Notes under the pieces: model-generated
Database searches by the model: none
What the model was told of the DNA's origin: nothing
Seen by the model: only the letters and a program-made list of their open reading frames with translations
Shown here: positions 16,814-26,850 of the stretch, piece after piece
How positions within the stretch are numbered: position 1 is the stretch's first letter
Layout: each line of letters opens with the position of its first letter
Source: an uncultured Oscillospiraceae bacterium
GTDB taxonomy: Bacteria > Bacillota > Clostridia > Oscillospirales > Ruminococcaceae
Direction of reading: 5' to 3'
DNA: 64,000 nucleotides
NCBI GenBank assembly: GCA_949299455.1
Contig: CASGAN010000004.1
Span: forward strand, 51,602 to 115,601
Position numbers and translations under genes: made by a program

Positions 16814-16878
16814 ACCAAACGTCCATTAAACGCCGGAGCATTTCCGGCTCGTCTATAAAAAAAGGAGAGGTTTTTATC

Positions 16879-17970
16879 ATGGAAAAAGTCAGAATTGGTA
16901 TCATCGGCTGCGGCGGCATTGCAAACGGCAAACATCTGCCGGCGCTCAAAAAAGTCAAAGAGGTGGAGCTCGTTGCATTCTGCGACATCATTGAAGAACG
17001 CGCAGTGAAAGCCGCAAAAGAATACGGCGTCGAGGGCGCAGCAGTCTACACCGACTACAAAGAGCTGTTAAAAGACGAGACAATCGACGCAGTTCACGTG
17101 CTGACACCGAACCGTTCGCACAGCTTTATCTCGATTGACGCAATGCGTGCTGACAAACACGTTATGTGCGAAAAACCGATGGCAAAAACATATTTGGAAG
17201 CAAAAGAGATGGTCAAAGTCGCAAAAGAGACCGGCAAAATCCTCACCATCGGCTATCAGAACCGTTACCGCCCGGATTCTCAGTACTTAAAACGCGCTTG
17301 TGAAAACGGCGAGCTCGGCGAGATCTACTTCGCAAAAGCACACGCAATCCGCCGCCGTGCCGTTCCGACCTGGGGTGTATTCTTAAACGAATACGAACAG
17401 GGCGGCGGTCCGCTGATCGACATCGGCACCCACGCACTCGACCTGACCTTGTGGATGATGAACAACTACAAACCGAAAATGGTTGTCGGTACCACTTACA
17501 AAAAGTTAGGCGATCAGAAAGAAGCAGGCAATGCTTGGGGCGACTGGGATCCGGAGAAATTCACCGTTGAGGATTCCGCATTCGGCTTCATTACCATGGA
17601 AGACGGCGCAACCATCATTCTCGAGTCCTCCTGGGCTTTAAACTCCCTCGACGTGGATGAGGCAAAAACATCGCTCTGCGGCACAAAAGCAGGCGCAGAC
17701 ATGAAAGGCGGCCTGCGCATCAACGGCGTGAAATACAACAAACAGTACGTCGAAGAGCCGAACCTGCAGTCGGGCGGCGTTGACTACTTTGACGGTGACC
17801 TGGGCGGCGAGCCGCAGGACTTCGAGTGCCGCACCTGGATCAACGCAATCACAAAAGGTACGCCGCTCACCGTTTTGCCGGAGCAGGCAGCTGTTGTCAC
17901 CGAGATTCTCGAAGCAATCTACGAATCTGCAAAAACAGGCAAACCGGTTTATTTGAACAATGAAGACTGA
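16879..17970 (+). CDS. Gfo/Idh/MocA-family oxidoreductase (first copy)
   Basis: A 363-residue NAD(P)-dependent dehydrogenase. The N-terminal Rossmann fold has IIGCGGIA (8-15). The EKP motif has catalytic K99. The C-terminal alpha/beta domain has GGGPLIDIGTH, where D181 and H185 complete the catalytic set. The family oxidises or reduces sugars, inositols and glycosides. AAAGGAGAGG precedes the ATG. It leads a dense run of co-directional genes downstream of a LacI regulator. A second MocA homologue ends the set, suggesting oxidation and later reduction of the same carbohydrate, as in inositol or 3-keto-glycoside pathways (inference). Confidence 0.88.
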   Translation: MEKVRIGIIGCGGIANGKHLPALKKVKEVELVAFCDIIEERAVKAAKEYGVEGAAVYTDYKELLKDETIDAVHVLTPNRSHSFISIDAMRADKHVMCEKPMAKTYLEAKEMVKVAKETGKILTIGYQNRYRPDSQYLKRACENGELGEIYFAKAHAIRRRAVPTWGVFLNEYEQGGGPLIDIGTHALDLTLWMMNNYKPKMVVGTTYKKLGDQKEAGNAWGDWDPEKFTVEDSAFGFITMEDGATIILESSWALNSLDVDEAKTSLCGTKAGADMKGGLRINGVKYNKQYVEEPNLQSGGVDYFDGDLGGEPQDFECRTWINAITKGTPLTVLPEQAAVVTEILEAIYESAKTGKPVYLNNED

Positions 17971-18559
17971 GAAAAGCCGCACTGTCCGCCCGCTGATCGT
18001 CGCGGTCGGCGGCGGGACGTGTTCGGGGAAAACGACGCTGTGCAATCAGATTGAGGAGCGGTTTTCACACCTTAACGTATGTGTGCTCCATATGGATCAC
18101 TATTTTAAGAAAAACCCGCCTACTGTGATCGCACCGTTTACGAAAAAGGTCTATCCCGAGCATAACCACCCGGATACGCTCGAACTGCCGCGGCTGTTTG
18201 CCGACTGCAAAGAAGCATTTTCCGGCCCTTACGATTTGGTTTTGGTCGAGGGACTGTTTGCGCTCTATTTTCCCGAAATTTACGAACAAAGCGACTTATC
18301 CGTCTTTGTCGATCTGCGTGCAGAGGAGCGGTTTTGCCGCCGCATCCGCCGCCATATGGCAATGGGGCAGACGTTTGACGAAATCACCGACCGGTATTTG
18401 GACACCGTCTGTTTTCGTCATGACGAGCTTGTCGAACCCACCAAAAACCGCGCAGATCTCATGTTGTCCGGTACATTCCGGCACAGGGGCGTCGATTGGC
18501 TGTGTGATGCCATCGCTGCCCGCCTTTCATCAAGGAAAACGAGGGAGGAACCCACATGA
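17960..18559 (+). CDS. Uridine-kinase-like P-loop kinase
   Basis: A 199-residue NTPase with P-loop GGGTCSGKTT (17-26), substrate-binding MDHYF motif and a lid region rich in Arg (RRIRRHMAMG). It belongs to the uridine kinase/phosphoribulokinase group, but is shorter than classical Udk and has unusual context. It overlaps the upstream MocA gene by 11 nt and the downstream isomerase by 4 nt (ATGA). In this operon it more likely phosphorylates a pathway sugar or cyclitol than uridine (inference); no direct evidence of substrate. Confidence 0.8.
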   Translation: MKTEKSRTVRPLIVAVGGGTCSGKTTLCNQIEERFSHLNVCVLHMDHYFKKNPPTVIAPFTKKVYPEHNHPDTLELPRLFADCKEAFSGPYDLVLVEGLFALYFPEIYEQSDLSVFVDLRAEERFCRRIRRHMAMGQTFDEITDRYLDTVCFRHDELVEPTKNRADLMLSGTFRHRGVDWLCDAIAARLSSRKTREEPT

Positions 18560-19353
18560 AACTTGGAATTATCAGCTACAGCTTTGAACGCGAAAGCTTT
18601 GAAAAAGTAAAAGCACTCGGTCTTGATTTTGTGGAATTCTGCGTCAATGCAGACGCCGACAACCGCTATGCGGAGTTTGGCGCACGCGCTGCCGAAATCA
18701 AGAAAAACCTCGATGAACTGGGTCTGTTCACCGGCTCGGTCGGCCGCTGGGCAGGCAAAAAAACGCTGCCGGACGGCAGCGTCAACGAGGCAGAACGCAT
18801 TGCCGACCACACACTCATCGAAGCGGCTGCAACACTCGGCTGCGGCGTTTATGTGCTGGGTGTCGACTATGTCGAGGAGCTTTCGCTCTATGAAAACTAC
18901 ACCTGTGCAATCAACTATCTTTCGGAACTGATTGAGTTTGCAAAACCGCTCGGCATTAAAATTGCAACCTGCAACTGCCACTGGGGCAACTTCATTCATT
19001 CCGATCCGGCATGGAGCGTCATTCACGGCCATCTTAAAGACCTGTGGATCAAATACGACCCGTCGCATTCGGTATATGCAAACGGCGAGAACTATCTTTC
19101 CGAGATGAAAAAATGGGGCAAACGCTTTGCACACGTGCACATCAAGGGAAGCCTCATGATCGACGGCGAGCGGTTTGACGATCCGCCGGCAGGTTTAGAC
19201 GGTACAAACTGGGGTGCATTTATGGCAGTGCTCTATGCAAACGGCTATGACGGAACACTGTCCATCGAGCCGCACTCGCCGGTATGGCAGGGCGAGCTCG
19301 GCGACAAGGGTGTGGAATATACAATCAAATATATCCGCAGCCTGATGTTTTAA
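18556..19353 (+). CDS. Sugar phosphate isomerase/epimerase (AP endonuclease 2 fold), first
   Basis: A 265-residue TIM-barrel protein of the xylose-isomerase-like/IolE-IolI superfamily. Expected divalent-metal ligands are visible: His in CNCHWGN, Asp/His in YDPSH, His in HVHIKG and Glu in SIEPHS. Reactions in the family include inosose dehydration, ketose epimerisation and keto-glycoside elimination. The start overlaps the kinase stop by 4 nt with GAGGGAGG upstream, so expression is coupled. Confidence 0.82.
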   Translation: MKLGIISYSFERESFEKVKALGLDFVEFCVNADADNRYAEFGARAAEIKKNLDELGLFTGSVGRWAGKKTLPDGSVNEAERIADHTLIEAAATLGCGVYVLGVDYVEELSLYENYTCAINYLSELIEFAKPLGIKIATCNCHWGNFIHSDPAWSVIHGHLKDLWIKYDPSHSVYANGENYLSEMKKWGKRFAHVHIKGSLMIDGERFDDPPAGLDGTNWGAFMAVLYANGYDGTLSIEPHSPVWQGELGDKGVEYTIKYIRSLMF

Positions 19354-19371
19354 GAGTAAGGAGTGTTTTTC

Positions 19372-20094
19372 ATGAAATACGGCGTACAAATGTATGCGAT
19401 CCGCACACTGTGCAAAGAGGATCTCCACGCAGGTCTGCGTGCCGTCTCGGACATCGGCTATGACGGTGTGGAATTTGCAGGATTCTTCGGCCACAGCGCA
19501 GACGACGTTGCCGCTTGGCTCAAAGAAACCGGTCTTTGCGCAATGGGCGCGCACATCCCGCTTGAAGAAATCTGCGGCGATACCGACAACATGATCGCAT
19601 TCCACGAAGCAATCGGCAACCACCGCATCATCTGCCCGTGGTCGGATATCAAAACAGCGGCAGACACCCGCGCAGTTGCAAAACAACTGGCAGAAGCACT
19701 GCCGAAAATTAAAGCGGCAGGCATGGAGCTTTACTACCATAACCACAACCACGAATTCGCAAAAGACGAAGATCAGTATCTGATCGATATTCTCGCAGAA
19801 GAAGTGCCGGAGTTAAAGCTCGAATTCGACGTCTACTGGGTATACCGCGGCGGCGAAGACCCGATCAAATATCTGTCCCTCTATGAGGGCCGCACCGGCA
19901 TTTTCCATGCAAAAGACGGCACAATGGAAGAGGGCACTCTTGCCGGAAAAGGCAATGTCGATTTAAAAGCAGTGTTTGACTACGCAAAAGCGCACGATTT
20001 TTCGTGGGCAGTCGTCGAAAGCGAAGCCACCGAAGAAAAAGATGAGCAGATCGAAGCCATCCGCGCAGACTTTGCATATGTAACATCCCTGTGA
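19372..20094 (+). CDS. Sugar phosphate isomerase/epimerase, second
   Basis: A 240-residue TIM-barrel protein of the same superfamily. Metal-site candidates are visible in YYHNHNHEF, FDVYWVY, IFHAKDG and VVESEA. It starts at ATG 19372, 8 nt after AAGGAG; an in-frame GTG at 19363 overlaps the Shine-Dalgarno. Proteins of this sub-type are annotated as inosose dehydratase-like or as 3-keto-glycoside-processing enzymes. It is 18 nt from the previous gene and in the same operon. Confidence 0.82.
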   Translation: MKYGVQMYAIRTLCKEDLHAGLRAVSDIGYDGVEFAGFFGHSADDVAAWLKETGLCAMGAHIPLEEICGDTDNMIAFHEAIGNHRIICPWSDIKTAADTRAVAKQLAEALPKIKAAGMELYYHNHNHEFAKDEDQYLIDILAEEVPELKLEFDVYWVYRGGEDPIKYLSLYEGRTGIFHAKDGTMEEGTLAGKGNVDLKAVFDYAKAHDFSWAVVESEATEEKDEQIEAIRADFAYVTSL

Positions 20095-20115
20095 GGAAAA
20101 AAGGAGCGTAACAGT

Positions 20116-21087
20116 ATGAAACTTGGTGTATTGACCAATCTGATGGGCGACAAACCATTGGATGAAGTATTGGCATATTTAAAACCGAAGGGCATCGAGG
20201 CAGTCGAGATCGGCTGCGGCGGCTATCCGGGCAAAGCACACGCTGACCCGAAAGTGCTCTTAAATGATGAAGCAAAACTCAACGAATTCAAAGCAACAAT
20301 CGAAAAATACGGTATGATCATCAGCGCTTTGTCGGCACACGGCAACCCGCTCCATCCGAACAAAGAGATCGCAAAACAGTTCGACGACGATCTGACCGAC
20401 GCCATCCTTCTCGCAGAAAAACTGGGTGTCGAAGTCATCAACTGCTTCTCCGGCTGTCCGGGCGACTGCGAAACCTCGAAACATCCGAACTGGGTCGTCT
20501 GCCCGTGGCCGGATGATTTCACCGAGGTAGTCAACTGGCAGTGGAACGAAAAACTGATTCCGTACTGGAAAGAGAAAGTTGCGTTCGCAAAACAGCACGG
20601 CGTACATAAATTCGCACTCGAAATGCACCCGGGCTTCTGTGTTTACAATCCGGAGACAGCACTCCGTCTGCGTGCGGCTGTCGGCGAGGAAATCGGCGTC
20701 AACTTCGACCCGTCTCACCTCATTTGGCAGGGCATTGACCCGGCATATGCAATCCGCATTCTCGGCAAAGAAGGCGCTATTTTCCACTTCCACGCAAAAG
20801 ACACGAAAGTCGACAAATATAACACGATGGCAAACGGCGTGCTCGACACGAAACACTACGGCGACGAAATCAACAGAAGCTGGATCTTCCGTTCCTGCGG
20901 CTACGGCAACGACTATGCATACTGGAAAGACATGATCTCGAACCTCGTGATGACCGGCTATGACCACGTTCTCTCGATCGAGCATGAGGATTCGCTCATG
21001 TCCGTCAACGAAGGTCTTACCAAAGCAATCGACTTTTTACAAGAAGTACTGACCCACGAAAAGCTCGGCGCAATGTGGTGGGCATAA
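20116..21087 (+). CDS. Sugar phosphate isomerase/epimerase, third
   Basis: A 323-residue, longer member of the same TIM-barrel superfamily. Metal ligands are E in LEMHPGF, D/H in FDPSHL, H in FHFHAKD and E in SIEHED. The extra length comes from insertions around FSGCPGDCETS and the linker following FHAKD. This longer type commonly neighbours Gfo/Idh/MocA dehydrogenases in gut bacteria. It sits between the second isomerase and the second MocA gene. The reaction is not determined by sequence alone. Confidence 0.82.
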   Translation: MKLGVLTNLMGDKPLDEVLAYLKPKGIEAVEIGCGGYPGKAHADPKVLLNDEAKLNEFKATIEKYGMIISALSAHGNPLHPNKEIAKQFDDDLTDAILLAEKLGVEVINCFSGCPGDCETSKHPNWVVCPWPDDFTEVVNWQWNEKLIPYWKEKVAFAKQHGVHKFALEMHPGFCVYNPETALRLRAAVGEEIGVNFDPSHLIWQGIDPAYAIRILGKEGAIFHFHAKDTKVDKYNTMANGVLDTKHYGDEINRSWIFRSCGYGNDYAYWKDMISNLVMTGYDHVLSIEHEDSLMSVNEGLTKAIDFLQEVLTHEKLGAMWWA

Positions 21088-21108
21088 GAGAAAAGAGGCA
21101 AAACGACC

Positions 21109-22161
21109 ATGGCAAAACACAGACTTGGCATCGTGGGATTCGGCGGCATGGGCAACTGGCACCGTGAGCTGATTGAATCAGGCATTGAAAACCTGGAAAT
21201 CGCCGGCATGTTCGATATCAAAGAAGAACGTCAGGAAGCGGCACGCGAACTCGGCTACCGCGCATATGAGAGCCTTGACGCACTGCTCGCAGACGAAACC
21301 GTCGACATGATTTTAATTTCCACACCGAACGACTGCCACAAACCGATTGCAGTCAAAGCAATGGAAGCCGGCAAAAATGTCGTGAGTGAAAAACCGGTCA
21401 CGCTTTCGAGCGAAGATCTGCTCGAAATGATCGACGCGTCGAAACGCACCGGAAAAATTTTCACCGTGCATCAGAACCGCCGTTGGGATGAGGATTTCCT
21501 GACCGTCAAAAAGCTGTATGACGAAAACGCACTCGGCGATGTGTTCAACATTGAATCGCGCGTACACGGCTCCCGCGGCATTCCGGGCGACTGGCGCGGC
21601 AAAAAAGAGCACGGCGGCGGCATGATGCTTGACTGGGGCGTTCATATCATCGACCAGATGCTTTTGATGGTCAAAGAGAAGATCACCTCGATTTACTGCA
21701 AAGTAAACCATGTCACAAACTACGAAGTCGATGACGGTTTTACGCTGATTCTCACCTTCGAGAGCGGCAAAACCGCACTGCTTGAAGTCGGCACCAGCAA
21801 CTTCATCGAACTGCCGCGCTGGTATATGCTCGGTGAAAACGGCAGTGTGCAGATCGACGACTTTTTGGTTCACGGCAAAATCGTGCGCATCACCGACTGG
21901 GACAAAAACGACGCCGTTCCAGTCAAAACTGCGGCTGGCCTGACCAAAACGATGGCACCGCGCACCGATGACACGATTCACACCGAGCCGGTTGTCAAAG
22001 TCGATTCCGACATCAAAGATTTCTATCGCAACGTCATGGCTGCCATCGAGGGCAGAGAAGAACAGCTCATCAAACACGACGAGCTTCTGCGCGTGATGCG
22101 TGTGATGGAAACGGCACTGCGTTCGGCAGAGCTCAATCAGGTTTTGCCGTTTGAAGCGTAA
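21109..22161 (+). CDS. Gfo/Idh/MocA-family oxidoreductase (second copy)
   Basis: A 350-residue dehydrogenase with IVGFGGMG (8-15), SEKPV (K95) and GGGMMLDWGVH (D175, H179). All three family signatures are intact. It is clearly divergent from the copy at 16879, so the two probably handle different intermediates. It is the last enzyme of the run before the ribbon-helix-helix protein. Confidence 0.87.
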   Translation: MAKHRLGIVGFGGMGNWHRELIESGIENLEIAGMFDIKEERQEAARELGYRAYESLDALLADETVDMILISTPNDCHKPIAVKAMEAGKNVVSEKPVTLSSEDLLEMIDASKRTGKIFTVHQNRRWDEDFLTVKKLYDENALGDVFNIESRVHGSRGIPGDWRGKKEHGGGMMLDWGVHIIDQMLLMVKEKITSIYCKVNHVTNYEVDDGFTLILTFESGKTALLEVGTSNFIELPRWYMLGENGSVQIDDFLVHGKIVRITDWDKNDAVPVKTAAGLTKTMAPRTDDTIHTEPVVKVDSDIKDFYRNVMAAIEGREEQLIKHDELLRVMRVMETALRSAELNQVLPFEA

Positions 22162-22185
22162 TACAAAGCGAGAAAGGAGACCGCC

Positions 22186-22341
22186 ATGAAACCGTTAAAA
22201 CAAAAAGTCAGCATTACACTCGATGAGGATATCGTCAAAAAGCTGCGTGTTCTTGCGGAGGATTGTGACCGCTCCCTTTCGCAATATATTAACCTCGTGC
22301 TAAAAGCCTATCTGCAAAAACACGACACAAAAATCAAATGA
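22186..22341 (+). CDS. Ribbon-helix-helix (CopG/Arc-like) small DNA-binding protein
   Basis: A 51-residue ORF, M-K-P-L-K-Q-K-V-S-I-T-L-D-E-D-I and onwards. It shows the RHH pattern: an N-terminal beta strand with alternating residues (KVSITLDED), then two helices with LRVLAEDCDRSLSQYINLVL. A very strong AGAAAGGAGA ribosome binding site lies 6-8 nt upstream. It follows the MocA gene by 24 nt and ends 3 nt before a terminator, so it is the last gene of the operon. It could be an operon-specific repressor. No toxin partner is adjacent. Confidence 0.75.
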   Translation: MKPLKQKVSITLDEDIVKKLRVLAEDCDRSLSQYINLVLKAYLQKHDTKIK

Positions 22342-22343
22342 AC

Positions 22344-22370
22344 AAACGCCCCGTATCAACGGGGCGTTTT
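22344..22370 (+). terminator. Intrinsic terminator of the LacI/MocA operon
   Basis: An 11-bp stem (22344-22354 with 22359-22369), loop ATCA, then TTTTGCTTTTT. Confidence 0.85.
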
Positions 22371-22440
22371 GCTTTTTGCCGCATAAATAAACGCGTTTCT
22401 CCCCATACTACTTTTAAAAACAAAAGGGAGATGGCCTGTT

Positions 22441-23622
22441 TTGAAACCGTCTGTTTACACCCGTCCGCCATGGACATTAAACGAAGACATTCCGCAGTAT
22501 CCGTGGATGCAGGCAAACGCATCATGCGATACCGTCATTCTGGGCGGCACGCTTGCCGCATGCCTCACTGCCTATGAACTTATAAAAAAAGGCGTAGACG
22601 TCACATTGCTTGCACCCGTCGAAATCGGTGCGGAAGATGTGTCGTTTCCGCCTGCGATGACACGGCTTGCCGCCGCATCGCTTTCCCGCCTTGCAAAACG
22701 CATCACCACCGCGAATGCTGTACGCGTATTCCATGACTATCAGGACGCAATCGAGTCGCTTGCATCGTTTTGTGAGCACCACGACATTCCGTTTGTCCGC
22801 CGGGATGCGCTCTTATTCGCCAAAAATCGTATGGAGCAGTCCTTCTTGGAGGAAGAATACCGCATCCGCCGCCACAACGGCTTTGCGGTCGAATGGATGA
22901 GCGCCGACACGCTCCGCGATATCACTTCCGTTTCGTGCAGCAGTGCGCTGCTGCTCCCGCACGCCTGCGCCGTCTGCGACCCCTGTGCGCTCGCGCACGC
23001 GCTCTTGGTGGAAGCAGTGAATTTGGGCGCCCGTGTATTCGAACACACGCCTGTGACGCTTCTGACCGGCTCCTGCGGCCGTTTCGTCCTCACAACCGAG
23101 GCACAGCGTCAGCTCAAAGCAAAACGCATCGTCTGCGCAGGGGAAGTGCCGCGGTCGTTTGCGCCGTCACTTTCGAAAATTACGCGTGTCGTACGCATGG
23201 CAGTTTCTTCTCCGGTGTCCGATTTTTCAGGCTACGAGGATAAACCCGTTTTACTGCCTGCGATGGGTCAGCCGATGATTCTGTGCACCCATGACGACCG
23301 TGTCGCTGTCATTTCGTCCGCGCTGTCCTCTCCGGTCAAGGATTCGCCTGATGCACCGTGCTATACACAGCTTGAAAAACAATGCAGCGAGATGCTGTGC
23401 GGTGTACGGCCGTCGTTTCCCGATGTGCGCACAAGTGAAAACTACCTTTTGGCACCAAACGGTCTGCCGTACTGTGCGCCTGCCAAAGAGGAGGACGGCG
23501 TCTTTGTGCTGTCGTCCGGCTCGCCCGATATTTTAACAGCCGCATTTGTGACTGCACCGATTGTATCGTCACTGTGTGTAGGCTCTCATCCGTTCCATCT
23601 GTATGACGGAATGCTCAAATAA
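22441..23622 (+). CDS. FAD-dependent oxidoreductase (DAO-like)
   Basis: A 393-residue protein with an N-terminal dinucleotide-binding fold: TVILGGTLAACLTAYEL, with G-G-T replacing the usual GxGxxG first glycines. The body resembles DadA/GlpO-type FAD amine oxidases. After about 30 residues of leader (PPWTLNEDIPQYPWM), the flavin fold begins. It starts at TTG 22441 after GGGAGA. It stands alone between two terminators. Sequence drift in FAD motifs (C-terminal GSPDILTAAFVTAPI instead of a strong G-x-G) leaves open whether activity is retained; substrate unknown. Confidence 0.7.
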   Translation: MKPSVYTRPPWTLNEDIPQYPWMQANASCDTVILGGTLAACLTAYELIKKGVDVTLLAPVEIGAEDVSFPPAMTRLAAASLSRLAKRITTANAVRVFHDYQDAIESLASFCEHHDIPFVRRDALLFAKNRMEQSFLEEEYRIRRHNGFAVEWMSADTLRDITSVSCSSALLLPHACAVCDPCALAHALLVEAVNLGARVFEHTPVTLLTGSCGRFVLTTEAQRQLKAKRIVCAGEVPRSFAPSLSKITRVVRMAVSSPVSDFSGYEDKPVLLPAMGQPMILCTHDDRVAVISSALSSPVKDSPDAPCYTQLEKQCSEMLCGVRPSFPDVRTSENYLLAPNGLPYCAPAKEEDGVFVLSSGSPDILTAAFVTAPIVSSLCVGSHPFHLYDGMLK

Positions 23623-23626
23623 CGAC

Positions 23627-23664
23627 AAAAAACGCATTGTTTCATATGAAACAATGCGTTTTTT
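23627..23664. terminator. Bidirectional terminator shared with groEL
   Basis: A perfect 19-bp inverted repeat with no spacer (23627-23645 with 23646-23664), flanked by A-run and T-run. It ends both the FAD-oxidoreductase transcript (plus) and the groESL transcript (minus). Its centre is a near-parS sequence. Confidence 0.85.
23638..23653. promoter_or_regulatory. parS-like 16-mer inside the groEL/FAD terminator
   Basis: TGTTTCATATGAAACA differs from the consensus parS (TGTTTCACGTGAAACA) only in the central CG to TA. It may be coincidental with the terminator palindrome, but it is a fully symmetric 16-mer. Confidence 0.35.
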
Positions 23665-23696
23665 CTGTTTGTTTGGCTTTTCTTACAAGCTGGGGA

Positions 23697-25355
<1,659 letters not shown>

Positions 25356-25367
25356 TTAAATATGGGA

Positions 25368-25749
<382 letters not shown>

Positions 25750-25852
25750 CCCGTACTTTATGAACAATTTGCTAATCGTCATTTTTTATAATTAACACTC
25801 TTTTACATATTTATTGTTTATCGAATCTGACGAAGATTTTTTCGCTTTCCCG

Positions 25853-25881
25853 TTGAATTTCTTCTGTGATTCCGATATAAT
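25853..25881 (+). promoter_or_regulatory. Promoter of the DegV-family gene
   Basis: TTGAAT (25853-25858), 17-bp spacer, TATAAT (25876-25881). Confidence 0.75.
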
Positions 25882-25915
25882 AAAAGAAAAAAGCAAGAAT
25901 AAAGAGGTGTCATTT

Positions 25916-26803
25916 ATGCGTGATTTTGTCATCCTGACCGACGTGACCTGCGATCTTCCGCAGAGCTACTATGAGAAAAACAATATTCCCGTCGTTCCGT
26001 TTATGTATACGATCGATGACGTCGATTATGACGGAACATTTGAACATTCCTTAAATCCGCATCTGTTTTATGAAAAGTTAAAATCCGGTTCGATGGCAAA
26101 AACAGCGGCTGTCCCGCCCGACACGCTCTGCCGCTTTTTTGAACACGCATTAAAAGCCGGAAAAGACGTCGTATATCTCGGTTTTTCGTCGGGACTTTCA
26201 AGCACCTATCAAAACGCCTGCATTGCACGCGACGAAATTCTCCCCGCTTATGACGGCGCAGTGATCCGCTGTGTTGATTCGCTGTGCGCATCGCTCGGAC
26301 AAGGATTGTTCGTCGACCTCGTTTTACGCAAAGCCGGCGAGCCAGGCCTCGACGCAAATGCACTCGCCGACTATGCCGAATCGATCAAGCAAAACGTCTG
26401 CCACTACTTCACGGTCGACGATCTGCATCACCTGTACCGCGGCGGCCGCGTTTCCAAAACGGCGGCGATTTTCGGCACAATGCTCGGTATTAAACCGGTG
26501 CTCCACGTCGACGAGGAGGGACACCTGATTCCGATCGGCAAAGTCCGCGGCAGAAAAGCTTCGCTCGATGCGCTCGTTACAAAAATGGGCACGAAAATTG
26601 AGGGACAGGAAAACCCGTACGTGTTCATTTCGCACGGCGACTGTAAAAAGGACGCCGAATATGTCGCAAAGCAGATTAAAGAAAAATACAACATCAAAAC
26701 AAAGATCATCAATCCGATCGGCCCGGTCATCGGCACGCATTCCGGTCCCGGCACGGTGGCGCTGTTCTTTGTCGGCAATGACCGCAGTGAGAAAAAACTA
26801 TAA
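25916..26803 (+). CDS. DegV-family fatty-acid-binding protein
   Basis: A 295-residue protein of the DegV/FakB family. The N-terminus ILTDVTCDLPQSYY carries the conserved Asp/Ser-Thr site, GFSSGLSSTYQNA binds the acyl carboxylate, and HSGPGTVALFF is the usual end. FakB proteins present fatty acids to a FakA kinase for phospholipid synthesis; no fakA is nearby, which is normal for DegV paralogues. Start 25916 follows AGAGGTG; the upstream in-frame extension overlaps the promoter. Confidence 0.88.
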   Translation: MRDFVILTDVTCDLPQSYYEKNNIPVVPFMYTIDDVDYDGTFEHSLNPHLFYEKLKSGSMAKTAAVPPDTLCRFFEHALKAGKDVVYLGFSSGLSSTYQNACIARDEILPAYDGAVIRCVDSLCASLGQGLFVDLVLRKAGEPGLDANALADYAESIKQNVCHYFTVDDLHHLYRGGRVSKTAAIFGTMLGIKPVLHVDEEGHLIPIGKVRGRKASLDALVTKMGTKIEGQENPYVFISHGDCKKDAEYVAKQIKEKYNIKTKIINPIGPVIGTHSGPGTVALFFVGNDRSEKKL

Positions 26804-26813
26804 TGTGAAAAAT

Positions 26814-26850
26814 AAAAAATCCTGTTGGGGAAGTCCCAACAGGATTTTTT
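26814..26850. terminator. Bidirectional terminator between degV-like and GT4 genes
   Basis: A 16-bp inverted repeat (26814-26829 with 26835-26850), 5-nt loop, with A-run before and T-run after, serving two convergent transcripts. Confidence 0.88.

Noticed and set aside
20260-20985. 241-residue minus-strand ORF
   Set aside because: Shadow of the third isomerase gene, with low-complexity composition.
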